A DNA stretch of 64,000 nucleotides from Aedes albopictus (GCF_035046485.1 NC_085138.1:13271329-13335328); one strand, 5' to 3'; positions 1 to 11,085 are shown, numbered from the stretch's first letter. Numbers and translations: made by a program. The notes: generated from the letters alone by a model not told the origin.

Positions 1-1355
1 ACTAGTTTTCCAATCGATAATCTAGCATCTTTCCACTCCTGTTTCGAACATTGTAGCAGTTAAAATTTTTGCAAATTTCTTACAAAATCATGTACGAGGA
101 ATGAAAAACTATTCATATCATCGTAAGGGTTGGTGCTTTTATGACATTTGACGCCAAAAGATTTAGAGAAAAATAAAGAAAGAAATATTTTATGCTCTAA
201 ATTCATCCAATCCAATAAAAAAAGCTGTTACGGCACCGACTGATTTCGTTCATTTTGGTTATCATACTTTAGAAAAATCAAGTCCCCAAGAGTTGATGGG
301 AAATCGATTAAAATATCGAATCAACAAATTTTATGAATCATTTGATTCCGAGTAATTTGTAGGCAAACCAGTAATGTGAATGATTATTTTAAATCTATTC
401 TTAGGTTTAATCCAAACATTCTTTTTCTACGAAAAGGGCAAATCGTCGTCGAGAAAACGGTACAATCCCAATTCACTTCAAATTATCTTCCCCCTATCCG
501 ACGTTTCCCAATGTCGGCCGGCCATGCACCAGGCAGAAGGAGGGTGATAATTTGTGAGTTATTACGAAAGAAAAAGAATAGTTACCGTACCGGGGGTATA
601 CTGCACTGCACTCTCCACCCAAACCAAACCTCCTGTAAGCCTCAGAGAAACCGTAGCGGAAAAGATGAGACACTCTATAAGAACTGGCTGCGACTCGACT
701 CGCATTCGAGAAGCCAATGTGGGAGGGCGACAAAACGGCAAAACTTCCACCATCATCCTTGCAGCAGCAGCAGCAGCAGCCAACGTCTCGAACTCAGCAG
801 GTCCTTCCGCGGACAGTCGGTGGCTGCTGCACCGCTTTGGACGGTGAATGCAGGATGATCAAGAATTATATGCAGAGATAGACGATACTACCTTAGAGAG
901 TGCGCGCACACACACCCAGGCAGACACACAATCAGAGGGCAAGCAGGCAGAAGTGGTGTCCTTTCTCGAAGAGCGGAGCGATGAAAAATCGGAAGTTCCT
1001 TTTTCGGAAAAGCCCGAAGACACGGTGACAATGAGGATTTTCGGTGGATGGTGGCAATGAGGAAGAAGCAGCGCAGAACGGGATTATTTTATTATTACGA
1101 TGAGTGTGGGTACAATTTATACTTTTGAGATACTATTATTAGTGCAGTTGAAAATTTCTTAATACTTCCGTAATTAAGGATATCCCCTTTTTGCAGTTGC
1201 TGCCGTCGTTTGTCGTTTCTCGGTGTGCCAGGGCCGAGTTGGACTGCAGGCAGAACACTACTGACTGAGCTTGGCTTTTTCGGGCACTTCCGGGTCCGGG
1301 AGAAGATTTTTTACGGTCGTGCCGGCGTTGCCAACCGGGAGAGTACCAACCAACC
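1..1355. other. Flanking sequence without a recognisable gene
   Basis: No reading frame here has recognisable domains, and overlapping frames on both strands argue against coding. A (CAG) run lies at 762-781 and CA-rich sequence near 905-915. The moderately GC-rich, non-repetitive stretch 480-1350 could be intron or intergenic sequence of a host gene. About 45 bases near 220-265 resemble 42905-42950, so a small dispersed repeat is probably present at the left edge. Confidence 0.4.
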
Positions 1356-1356
1356 A

Positions 1357-1653
1357 GGCATCAGTTGTTAATTTACAGCCATGTTCATAAATATGTCATC
1401 TTGTTGTTGGAGGAACTTCCTCCTCTGCCCGTTGCTGGTGGTGGTCCCTAGACGACGACGGATGGCGAATGCCATGGAATTTTATGTCATATTAAACTGC
1501 ACGGTTTGACTGGCAGTCTCGAAGGGATGCAACGGATGAAACGTTTTTTTTTTTTGGGATGCATGGCTGTGAAGAAACCCTTCATGGTGGGCTGTAATCG
1601 TATGATTATCTGCCAAAGAATATTGATCGAGTAAATTTTCCTCGTGATATTTA
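1357..1653. repeat. Left copy of the direct repeat flanking LOA LINE copy 1
   Basis: This ~297-base segment recurs in the same orientation at 6148-6444, on the other side of the LINE. The copies differ by only a few substitutions, a small indel and the length of a T run (13 versus 8). The LINE lies exactly between them, so the pair behaves as an extremely long target-site duplication. A pre-existing tandem duplication with insertion at the boundary is the alternative. Confidence 0.8.
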
Positions 1654-1906
1654 TCAGGTATCAGAAGGCCGGCTCCAGAGGCACGTTATCCTCCATTTGA
1701 GACATTTGTGCCATCGCCAAAATAACAGCCTATTTCATCATCTACCTGAGGGAAAAAGAACGAAAAAGGATTTGGATGGGGATAGGGACAGGTAGGGAAA
1801 TAGGAAAAATACCCTGGAAGAGGGTACTAACGCACAAGCGTACCACAATGGGTTCAAACAGCGCCCTGAAAAGGGCACTGTAATAACGCATAAAGCGAAA
1901 GAGAGC

Positions 1907-3712
1907 CTATAGCTCTTTACCACAGCGGGTTAAGAACAACAGAATATCCTGAAGATTCAGGTTTCTGAAGTCAGTTTCACTTAATAAGTGTTTACCGAAT
2001 ACTCGGAAACGCAGTTGCGCGAAAACTCGACAGTTACATATCAAATGATACGAAGTTCCATAATCGGATTCACAGCTATCACAGGCAAATGAATCAGCTT
2101 GTTGAATATTCGCCATGTGATAGCTGAGTCGGCAGTGGCCAGTCAATGCTTTGACCAGCATGCTGCAATTCTGCTTAGACAGATTAGTTAGATACTTCGC
2201 CACCCGTAGAGATGGCTCAGCACTATACAATTTGGTTTGACGACATGACTCCAAACTATTCCAGTATTGTTTGTGCTGAGTGGCAGCCCAGATGTCAATC
2301 TGAAGCTTCACCCAACACTTGGATACCGGAATTGCTGGCTCAGGGCCAATGAAGTCATGTGATGCTCCAGTGCGAGCTAACTCATCAGCCAATTCATTTC
2401 CAGCGATAGAAGAGTGGCCAGGTACCCATACAAGGTGAACAGCGTTTGCTGAATTCAGCTCCTCGATTTGAGTTCGACAAGCGATAACTATCTTCGACCT
2501 GGAGTTGGCCGAAGCAAGTGCTTTAATAGCAGCCTGGCTATCTGAACAGAAGTATATTACTTTGCCCATTACGTGCTGCTGAAGTGCTGATTGCACTCCA
2601 CACATAAGAGCAAAGATTTCGGCCTGAAAAACGGTGCAGTGTCTACCAAGTGAATAAGACTGATACAGCCTTAGCTCACAAGAATAAACACCAGCACCTG
2701 CTCGACCTTCGAGAAGGGAGCCATCAGTGTAACATACGATGCCGTCTGAAATACTTCTTTCCAGATAACCAGATGTCCACTCTTCCCGGGAAGGGAATTT
2801 TGTGGAAAATGTCCTATATGGAAAATTACAAGCAATTGTAAGATCACTTGGAGCAAGGACAATTTTGTCCCAATTCACTAAAAGTGGAAACAACGAGGTG
2901 TGTGTTGATGTGCGGTTCACAGGAGTTTCCTCTAGTAGACCGAGTACCCGTAACCGGTAAGTGCAAGAAAGGGCTTCTTGTTTGAGATGAATGTGTAGTG
3001 GGGCAACGTCAAAGAGAACTTCTAGCGCTGCCGTAGGAGTTGAAGAGAACGCTCCAGACATCGCCATTAAGCACATCCTTTGGAGATGGCCTAATTTTGA
3101 TTGGACCGTTCTCACTTCACCCTTTTGCCACCACACAAGACATCCATAAGCCAATATTGGCCGAACCACAGTTGTGAAGATCCATTTGATATACTTGGGT
3201 TTTAGACCCCAAGTTGTACCAAAAGTACGCCGGCATTGCCCGAAGGCCATACAAGCTTTCTTGATTCTGAACTCAATGTGAGGTGTCCAGGAAAGCTTGG
3301 AATCAAGAATGACTCCAACGTACTTTACCTGTTCAGTCACATCGATTTCAGAATCAAAGAGACGCAAAGGTCGAACGCCATTACGGTTTCGCCTTTCCGT
3401 GAAAAGAACAATAGATGTTTTACTCGGATTAACCGAAAGGCCATATTGGCGACACCAACCCTCAACTACCTGAAGGGCGTTTTGCATCAGGTCGAAAAGG
3501 GTGCTGATGCACATACCAACTAACAATGTAAGGTAGTCGTCGGTAAAACCATAAGTAGGAAAACCGCTATTATTGAGTTGCCTCAACAGCGTATCTGCTA
3601 CGAGATTCCACAAAAGCAGTGATAAGACTCCCCCTTGGGGACATCCACAAACACTCAATTTCCTAATCCCTGCTAGACGCAATGTCGAGAAAAGATATCG
3701 GTTTTTGAGCAT
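1907..3712 (-). pseudogene. LOA ORF2, C-terminal part: RT palm/thumb and RNase H
   Basis: This 601-codon frame begins in the RT (GCPQGGVLS), reaches the active-site strand as FTDDY, and continues through the LOA post-RT block to an RNase H domain. Visible RNase H motifs are YTDGS, a central QAEIFAL, CSDSQAA and a late GNELADELAR. LINE copy 2 has FADDY at the active site, so the alanine-to-threonine change is private to this copy. The frame is continuous with 4843-3722: only a TGA codon at 3722-3724, in place of a TGG seen in copy 2, separates them. The protein would reverse-transcribe LINE RNA at the nicked target and remove template RNA. Confidence 0.85.
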
Positions 3713-3721
3713 TTGGTGAAT

Positions 3722-4843
3722 TCAATTGGAAATCATTGGAGATATACCATGACTCCGTGCGGCTTCCAATATGGCATCGAAAGGCACGTTGTCAAAGGCA
3801 CCCTCGATATCTAAGAAAACACCCAAACAAGATTGCTTTTGAGCGAATGCTTTCTCGATATCGTAAACAACCTTGTGTAAAAGAGTCACAGTAGACTTAC
3901 CAGATTGGTAGGCATGTTGGTTCACATGAAGAGGCACGTTGGCCAGATGAACATCACGGATGTAATGATCCACAATGCGTTCTAAGCATTTCAGAAGAAA
4001 AGAGGTCAAACTGATAGGTCTGAAACTCTTTGCTTCTTCATACGACGCACGACCCACTTTCGGAATAAACTTTACAGTAATATCCCTCCAGGATTTGGGA
4101 ATATACCCTATAGCAAAACTGCAAACAAGTAGTTTTTTCAAAACATGTTTGAAATAATCAAATCCCTTCTGAAGCAAAATAGGATAAATCCCATCTGCCC
4201 CAGGAGATTTGAAAGGAGCAAAGCTATTAAGAGCCCACTCAATCGATTCTATAGTTACAATACTCCGAGCCGAAGCTAAAGAATCATAACTACAAGAAAA
4301 GACATCAGGATCATCCGAAGATGTAATATCTACACATCCAGGGAAGTGTGTGCTGAATAAGCATTCCAGAACTTCCTCATCAGAGGAAGTCAGATCGCCA
4401 TTTGGCAAACGAAGTTCGTTCACCCGGAAATCCTTAGATTTCGCAAGGATTTTGTTTAACCGACTGACTTCACTCAAGCTGGAAACATTTGTACAAAGGT
4501 TTTTCCAGCCGCATCGTTCAGCAGACCGGAGAGCTTTCCTGTAGGCCATGCGAGCCGACCTGAAAGCCTCCGAACCAGCCGAACGTCGTCTGTTCCAACT
4601 CTTTCTACATTGTTTCCTGAGTTTCGCCAGATCAGAGTTCCACCAAGGGGTTCCTCTTGTGATCTTCACAGACCGTAGAGGGCATGCTTCTTCAAAAGCT
4701 TCCATGATGAAGGTCGTTGTAGTATCAACGGCATCATCTAAATCACTTGGAGTGTCAATGGATGGTGAATATCCATGAAATTTGACTGCAACCAAATCAG
4801 TATAAAGATCCCAGTTTGTTGACCGAGGATTCCTGAAACGCAA
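3722..4843 (-). pseudogene. LOA ORF2, linker and N-terminal RT
   Basis: This 373-codon frame covers the endonuclease-RT linker and the first RT motifs, including the PFKSPGADGIYP block, the FRPISLTSFLLKCLER block and the first catalytic motif near FLDIEGAFDNV. It ends at a TGA that replaces tryptophan (TGG in copy 2) ten bases before the downstream frame. The upstream join to the endonuclease is frameshifted in this copy. The best empty-of-mutation comparator is 24249-25136. Confidence 0.85.
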
Positions 4844-4860
4844 TATTTGCGAAGTAACAT

Positions 4861-5245
4861 TTAAATGTTCAAAAAAGATGTAGCGATGGAAGATTCTTCA
4901 TCTGACACATGCCAATTGGTCAGCTCGTGACTAATTCTGCTAGAGCTAAGCGTTATATCTAACACTTCCTCTCTAGCAGATACCATGAAGGTTGGGCGGT
5001 TGCCTATGTTAAGTAATGCAAGATCTGTACTACTTAAGGACAAGGTATTTGGAGTACATAGCTCAAAATTTCTAGAGCACCGTTTTTTAGAACCGTTGAA
5101 CGGATTTGGATGAAAATGCATCACGCTAACTGTTCAGTGGTTGTCAACAGCGTGATGCATTTTAATCCAAATCCGTTCAACGGTTCTAAAAAACGGTGCT
5201 CTAGAAATTTTGAGCAATGTACTCCAAATACCTTGTCCTTAAGTA
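4861..5245 (-). pseudogene. LOA endonuclease, C-terminal part, split by a MITE
   Basis: The frame reads through LALLNIGNRPTF and RISHELTNWHVS toward the end of an apurinic-like endonuclease. Compared with copy 2 (26020-26110), about seven bases are missing just after 'gaatct', which removes the conserved SDH catalytic motif and shifts frame. At the other end the domain is interrupted by the palindromic element at 5038-5238. Removing that insert and one TTAA rejoins the upstream and downstream codons in frame (MEYL|SSTDLALLN), so the MITE hit a then-open gene. Confidence 0.85.
5038..5238. mobile_element. Palindromic TTAA-flanked MITE inside the LINE endonuclease
   Basis: The element is a nearly perfect inverted repeat: 5031-5127 against 5149-5245, with a ~21-base spacer, and only a few mismatches across ~97 bases per arm. 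It is bounded by TTAA at 5034-5037 and 5239-5242, the target duplication of piggyBac-type elements. The outer end reads GGACAAGGTATTTGG. It has no coding capacity. LOA copy 2 lacks it at the equivalent site (about 27160-27185). Confidence 0.9.
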
Positions 5246-5325
5246 CTCCATCAAACTGGAGCCTCTCAAGTTAATGTCTGAGCTGCCCCAGATGATATGG
5301 TGAGCATTAGCATCACTGCCAACAA

Positions 5326-5778
5326 TTAGCGGAAGGCCTTTTGAAGTGCAGTATGCGATGACTTGTTTGAAAGCATCCGTAGTAACATTTCATGTTTACT
5401 GAAAGTGGCAAACACCAGGTTCACAAGGTTTCCAAGATAGAAATTTCCCTTACGAAAGTAAGGTTCTTGTACCAAGGCCACTTGGGTTGTACCATTTTGC
5501 ATAAGTCTGCAAAGATTGATCGTTGCTGTTCTTTTATGCTGAAGATTGATCTGAGCTATCTTAACCGTAGCCACAACCAAACTAGGTAAGATTAAACTCT
5601 TCGCAACAACAGCACAACAAAGAACAGCAACAATATAACCAAATCGGTATCGATTGGAAAACGCCAAAGGCGAGGATACACAGAATACACTGTGTAAATC
5701 GCATAATGCGAAACCATATAGGTGAAAATTTAAACTAATTAACAACATCTTCATAATCCCGCCCTTATTTAGCCTCAA
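5326..5778 (-). pseudogene. LOA endonuclease, N-terminal part
   Basis: About 75 codons in, the frame enters the endonuclease start (KIAQINLQHKRTATINL) and the active-site motif LVQEPY. Shortly after FYLGNL the central endonuclease is missing: the sequence jumps to TDAFKQVIAYC and then VGSDANAHHIIWGS in another frame (about 5270-5380). The domain is therefore internally deleted as well as shifted. The leading ~75 codons look like leader sequence rather than protein. Confidence 0.75.
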
Positions 5779-6147
5779 GTGAGACTAAAGAAGGGCAGCT
5801 GATTGTCTCGGAGAAACACAAGGTCCACTGCACCATTGCTCCGGTTAGCGCAGTAAGGGCTACATACTGTGGAGGGCGCCCTGGTACTCCACAGGCTCCG
5901 TTAGCGGTTAGGTTTTTATTAGACCCCCCTAGCCATTCATTCCTAGGCACGGTAAGCATAAAGCCGCATCACACCATGAATTAGGGGTCACCTGTTGGTG
6001 GATTCTTACCACCGGAACAGGCGGTCCGTAGTGTTATTCTTAGCCAATTGAGACAATCGCTACCGACACTACACAGCTATCTAGGCTGATTGAGAAAAGA
6101 AGTTAATATTGATGATCAACTTCATACGGACTCGAACAGCCGATAAC

Positions 6148-6444
6148 AGGCATCAGTTGTTAATTTACAGCCATGTCCATAAATATGTCATCTTGTTGTT
6201 GGAGGAACTTCCTCCTCTGCCCGTTGCTGGTGGTTGTCCCTAGACGACGCGACGGATGGCAAATGCCATGGAATTTTATGTCATATTAAACTGCACGGTT
6301 TGACTGGCAGTCTCGAAGGGATGCAACGGATGAAACGTTTTTTTTTGTGATGCATGGCTGTGAAGAAACCCTTCATGGTGGGCTGTAATCGTATGATTAT
6401 CTGCCAAAAAATATTGATCGAGTAAATTTTCCTCGTGATATTTA
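6148..6444. repeat. Right copy of the direct repeat flanking LOA LINE copy 1
   Basis: This is the partner of 1357-1653, on the 5' side of the LINE. It is followed by unrelated sequence from 6445. Confidence 0.8.
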
Positions 6445-6479
6445 GTAAGAACTTGAATTTTTGTTATTTAAATGATTCA

Positions 6480-7150
6480 TGAATATTCCATGATGATCCC
6501 CATGTTAGGCTAATCGACATCCGAGTGCCAGAGAAGAACTCTAAGGAGGAGAATGCAGCGCTGGCGGTAATGCTGCAGCAAGCAACCCGGCAGAACGTGA
6601 AATATTCCAAATGGAAGTGCTGTGCGGTTCTCAAGAAACACGGGAGTTCTTCTAGAAGTTTACACATCCCGTAACGGCTTCGAACCGTGAGCCGAAATAT
6701 GCAGCGATAAGGACGGGGCTTCTTGGCGAACAGTCGCGAGGTGATCGAAAGGTGAAAGCAGCACTTCGATGAGCACCTGAATGGTGTGAAGAACGTATAG
6801 GCACGATAAACTACGGCGACGGAGGAAATGGTAAAACCAGTGCAGCAGAGGATGGAAATGATCCAAATCCCACGCTGAGAGAAGTTAAGGATGCTATTCA
6901 CCAGCTCAAATGGGAAAACTTCAGAGCAATCGCCTACGAAGTGCTATCCCAGATCATCTTCCATCGTCTGTCATTCAAAACGAAGGGGATAAAGTTGCTG
7001 GGAAGTTATCCAGCCGGCTTCATTGACGGCCGGTCGACAATGGACCAGATCTTCACCGTACGGGAGATCCTCCAGAAAACAAGTACCACCCCAACGCATC
7101 ACCTGTTCGTCAAATTCGAGGCGAAGAACCTTTCAGGAATTTTGATTGTG
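6480..7150 (+). pseudogene. Decayed RTE-clade RT fragment
   Basis: Plus-strand frames broken by shifts preserve short RTE-like blocks. An EVLSQIIFHRL-type segment is followed by AGFIDGRSTMDQIFTVREILQ and then THHLFVKFEAKN (about 7015-7130), the region around the first RT catalytic aspartate. That aspartate has been lost in 'VKFEAK'. There is no endonuclease and no 3' end. A second, differently decayed fragment lies at 51390-51860. Confidence 0.7.
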
Positions 7151-7214
7151 ATTCCGGAACAACTCAAGATGTTTTTCAGATTTATCTTAAATTCTATCAG
7201 AACTTACATCTAGT

Positions 7215-8820
7215 ATTCATCTAGAAGTTTCTTCTAAGATTCTTTAAGAGGTCCATTTAGGGATTCCTCCAGTAAATCCATACGGAATTCCTTCACAGTT
7301 TCCTTCGAGAATTTTTCCAGGAACTCCTTCCGGAAATTCTCTGGGAGTTGCCGGATTTCTCTAGAATATTTTTTCTGATATCCTGCAAGAATGAGATTAA
7401 TCCAAATTTTCCTTCCGAAATTTCCCCAGGAGATTACTCTAAAAGTTCCTTCAGGAATCCCATTTGTAACATTCCTCTCTTTGGGATGTTCTCATAATTC
7501 TATTTTCTGGGCTGCCGAGCTTGTTTCTGAGAAGGAAGTCCCAGAAAAACTATTGGTACAACTAGGATTGGTAACCTAAAAAGAGATCTCGAATTATTGT
7601 AAAACTTGAAGAGAAATTCCTTTTAAGAAGTTTTTAAAGAAATTTTCCATGGAAGTCGTGTAGGGTTTTTATGAGAAACTCCTAGAATAATTCCTTATGG
7701 AACTAGAAGAATCCGGATGGAGTACCTGGAGTTGGATTTTTTTAAAGAATCATGGAAGGAATTCCTGAAAGAATCCCGGAAATAATTCCTCAAGGAACTC
7801 TGAAAGGAGTTTCTGAAGGAAGCCCGGAAGAAATTTCTGACAGAAAACACGAAATAAGTTCTTGTAGGAATCCCAGAACAAATACATTGAGAAATGTCAG
7901 ATAGTCAGAGCAATCAGGAAGGATTCCCAAAAACAACTATAGGAGGATCTCTAGAAGCAGCTCCTGCATAAATCTCAGAACAAACTCCTGCAGAAATGGC
8001 TAAAAGACCTCCTATACGAATCTTGGAAGAAATTATTAAAAAATCCTGGTCGAATTACGCGAAGAATCGCAGGAAAAACATCAGAAGCTCCTGGAGGAAT
8101 GTATTTGAATGAAATGCCTGGAGGAACCCTGGAAGGAGCTTTTGGATGAATTTCGGAAGGAATTCCAGAATGAACTTTTGGAGGAAACACTAAAAACCAA
8201 AACTTATGAAAAGATCTTAGAAGGAGCTCCTGTAAAAATCATAGATAGAGCTTCTTGAGGAATCTAAGAAGGAAGAATTCTTATAAGAAGGAATCCTTAG
8301 AAGGCGGAACCCAAGAGGGGTCTGTTTAAGAAATCTCCGAAGGAACTACTTGAGGAATTCCAGAAAAAAAAAATCTTAGACGCATCACAGAGGAAACTCC
8401 TAAAGGAATCTCAGAAAGAATTCTTAGAGAAAGTTTAGATGGTACTCCTATAGGAATTCTCAAAATAATTCTTCTAAAAGTCCCTTTCTTGAAGAATTCC
8501 ATGTTTCCTATACAGGATTTTTCTCTGCAATTCAATCAGGTTCCTTCTGAAATTCCTTCCGAGATTTTTTAAAGCATTTCACCCAAGATTTCTCCAAGAG
8601 TTTCTTCTGGGATTTCACCAGAAATTCTTTGATAGATTCATGTAAGAATTTTTTTATTGCTTTCTCCAGGAGTTCCTTTCAAGAAATCCTCCAGGATTTT
8701 TTTCCTCGATTTTTCTAAGCATTTCTTCTGTGATTATACCAGAAGTTTTTCCTGGGATTCCTTAATTAGTTTCTTCCTTTTGAGGATTCCTTTTTTGAGA
8801 TTCTAAGGATTGTGATTGTT
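7215..8820. repeat. Diverged 12-bp-period GAATTCCTGGAG-type array
   Basis: The sequence is made of irregular 12-base words near GAATTCCTGGAG and its reverse complement, with an orientation change near 7600. Reading frames such as 7391-7579 and 8326-8535 are by-products of the period and are not considered genes. It is more decayed than the arrays at 45925-48835. Confidence 0.75.
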
Positions 8821-9032
8821 GAATCCCACCATTATTTCCTTATAAGCTCCACTGGAATGTCTCTTATAATAACAATAACAGAATTATCAACGAAGTTTCA
8901 CCAAATCCAATAAAATCTCAACATAAACCTTTTAACAGTCTGCTTACCCCTTAACCCTTTGAAGCCGGAATTTTTCCAAGCGATGTTATGGAGTTTTTGC
9001 TAGTTTTTATGTAGTTGCAGAATATTTTTTCT
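8821..9032. other. Short unique spacer
   Basis: AT-rich sequence between the 12-bp array and the first ~152-bp satellite monomer. No gene or repeat structure is seen. Confidence 0.4.
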
Positions 9033-9397
9033 GGATATCCTAAGTCATCCAAACTATTCTTGAGTTTAGATTCTTAAGTCTACGGGTGTAACGATAACTT
9101 CTTTAATTAAACACAGCTACGATTTGTAATCTATAATGTTCAGTGAGTCTTCTCAAAGGTCAATAGACAGTATCCGATCAGTCGGGATATCCTAGGTCAT
9201 CCAAACTATTCTTGAGTTAAGATCCTTAAGTCTACGGGTGTAACGGAAAATTCTTTTATTATACAATGCTACGATTTGTAATCTATCATGTCCAGTGAGT
9301 TTTCTGAAAGGTTAATAGATAATATCAGATCTGTCGGGATATCCTAGGGCATCCAAACTGTTCTTGAGTTTAGCTCATAAAGTCTGTAAGTGTAACG
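9033..9397 (+). repeat. Satellite array 1, ~152-bp monomer
   Basis: GGATATCCTAGGTCATCC-type starts occur at 9033, 9185 and 9337, a period of 152 bases. Each monomer continues with a CTTGAG...TTAAGTCTACGGGTGTAACG block. The third monomer is interrupted by insertions and resumes at 9973-10012, 10157-10167 and 10830-10880. The same family recurs inverted at 11160-11890 and diverged at 18541-20235. Confidence 0.85.
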
Positions 9398-9972
9398 TCA
9401 ATTTTGTTATGAAGTTTATATCGAAGTAATGGAATTTGACGTACAAAAGTCGGCCTGTTCCGGAAGAAAGCCTCAATTTTATTGTTGCCCCAATTTCAAC
9501 GTTCAAGAAAAAGTGGACTCTTTCAAGATTGGATGTCGCGTTGATGTTGAATATTTCTGGTACCATTCAAGTGCTGAGGATTCGGATGCAGTGCTCAACA
9601 CTCGCGGAGTATTCCTGGAATCGAGGATTTTGGGTTCCTGTGGTGAAGTTTACGCTGTTTGAAGTTTATTCAGCTAAGTGTCTTTCATTTTATTCTCATT
9701 GAACGATGTCCATTTTATATTACGGGGATTACATACACACACGGCGGGGTAGCCTAAGGGAGTTGAAAGAACTGATGACCGGACTTAAGTTCGTGGAGTA
9801 GCCAGCCTTTTGTCATGAGATAGCAACTTTATGTTGACTACCGAAGGGATTCAGCAATTTCAACTCACCCTGCTACAACAAACCATCACGTAGATAATTC
9901 CCTTCCGGAATTACTCTGCAGTCATAGGTAATCCTTGCGCTGATGGTGGGTACACTTTAATCATCATCATCA
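9398..9972 (+). mobile_element. Retroposed chimera 1 with (TCA)n tail
   Basis: The 575-base insert is bounded by a perfect 23-base duplication (9375-9397 and 9973-9995), and it ends in a (TCA)n run at 9961-9972. Both are marks of target-primed reverse transcription. The 3' ~260 bases (from about 9711) are shared in inverted orientation with 10168-10430. The 5' ~310 bases are not shared with the partner. The shared module contains a tRNA-like A box (TAGCCTAAGGG near 9750) and a weak B-box-like AGTTCGTGG about 37 bases on, so it may be a tRNA-derived SINE. Confidence 0.75.
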
Positions 9973-10012
9973 TCATAAAGTCTGTAAGTGTAACGATAAC
10001 TTCTTTCATTTG

Positions 10013-10156
10013 ACAATTGGTCGGCGTTAAGTCAGACTGGACCATCTGTTTTTCAATGATTTTTGGGAGAATGTCCTACAAAGGCTTAGGATATCAAATC
10101 GAGCGCATTATTTTTTAAAAAACGAGGTACACTCTGACTGAACGCCGACCAATTGT
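10013..10156. mobile_element. Small terminal-inverted-repeat MITE
   Basis: Ends read ACAATTGGTCGGCGTT and, inverted, AACGCCGACCAATTGT, with inverted similarity over about 23 bases. It splits a satellite monomer. The right end is included in the duplication made by retroposed chimera 2, so this MITE was already present when that insertion happened. The exact target duplication is unclear. Confidence 0.7.
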
Positions 10157-10167
10157 AATCTATCATG

Positions 10168-10829
10168 ATGATGATGATGATGATGATGATTGTGTACCCA
10201 CCATCAGCGCAAGGATTACCTATGGCTGCAGAGTCATACCGGAACGGAATGATCTACCTGATGGTTTGTTGTAGCAGGGTAAGCTAAATTCACTGGAGAC
10301 CTTCGGAAAACAACATGATAATTGTTATCTCGTGACAAAGTCTGGCCACCCCACGAACATTTGCCCGGAAACCAGTTCATTTAACTTCCTTAGGCTACCC
10401 CTCCGAAATCCCCATATATGTCATGTTCAAATATAAAAAGTAATAATAAGGAACGAACTCACCGGGTAATCCTGACCAGCTGGTTTTCTATGTTTGGCTT
10501 TGGTCTCAGCATGCAAACGGTCCAACCTTATTAAATGTGCACTCGTTCACACCACTCGCTGATTCTCCGATCGTCCATCGAAGAATCCGAAAAAAAAATA
10601 CATAAACGAGAATACCCGACGCACTGAAAAACAATCTCTTGGATACTAGCATTTCCTAACTCGGAATAACGACGAACACGAGCACCACGATGCGGGCAAT
10701 GTGGTCTCTTGCCACCGAGCCATCGTCGATCGTTTACACAAAGTGCGAACAAAAAACACAAAGAAAAATACGAAAACGCGGGAACGACGAAATGCGGCAT
10801 GTTTCAGCCTCCGCGCCCTGCTTGTCACT
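10168..10829 (-). mobile_element. Retroposed chimera 2 with (ATC)n tail
   Basis: A 662-base minus-oriented insert lies between a perfect 24-base duplication (10144-10167 and 10830-10853). Its 3' end is the (ATC)n run at 10168-10190, followed by the same ~260-base module as chimera 1. Its 5' ~390 bases (10829-10440) are unrelated to those of chimera 1, and contain a splice-donor-like CCG|GTGAGT at about 10460. That part may be host transcript sequence carried along with the module. Confidence 0.75.
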
Positions 10830-10896
10830 GCCGACCAATTGTAATCTATCATGTCCAGTAAGTCTTCTGAAAGTTACAGTGGTTGTTTTTATCAAC

Positions 10897-11085
10897 TCAG
10901 GCCGAACATGCCGAATAATGCAGATTGGTCGATATGATTTTACCTATAATTTTATAGCAAAAAATAAAATATCGCATTTTTTTGAGTACATATTTTGATA
11001 GATTACATGTAATTCTACTAGAATACATTAATAACTCAAATTGTCGAAAAATGTTAGATAGAACCTTCTGAAATGTTCGGCCTGA
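10897..11085. mobile_element. MITE with TCAGGCCGAACAT termini
   Basis: Thirteen-base perfect terminal inverted repeats (10897-10909 and 11073-11085) enclose AT-rich non-coding sequence. It interrupts the satellite just after 10880. No convincing target duplication is visible. Confidence 0.65.

Larger units (their letters stand above)
1654..6146 (-). mobile_element. LOA-clade non-LTR retrotransposon, copy 1 (defective)
   Basis: On the minus strand the order is 5' leader (about 6146-5780), endonuclease, reverse transcriptase, RNase H and 3' UTR ending in a short TATCAGG/TATCAGA repeat near 1654. The clade call rests on an endonuclease start of QINLQHKR type, an RT with GCPQGG and an xxDD active site, and a C-terminal RNase H; the TPTAALE..FDVAPLH block after the RT is typical of LOA elements. 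No gag ORF is visible, so the 5' part is internally deleted. A palindromic MITE (5038-5238), a frameshift, a central endonuclease deletion and a nonsense codon make it non-autonomous. Confidence 0.85.

Noticed and set aside
376..1060. Overlapping plus-strand frames of 160, 97 and 70 codons
   Set aside because: Frames overlap on both strands, no domain or splice structure is seen, and the longest is driven by a CAG run.
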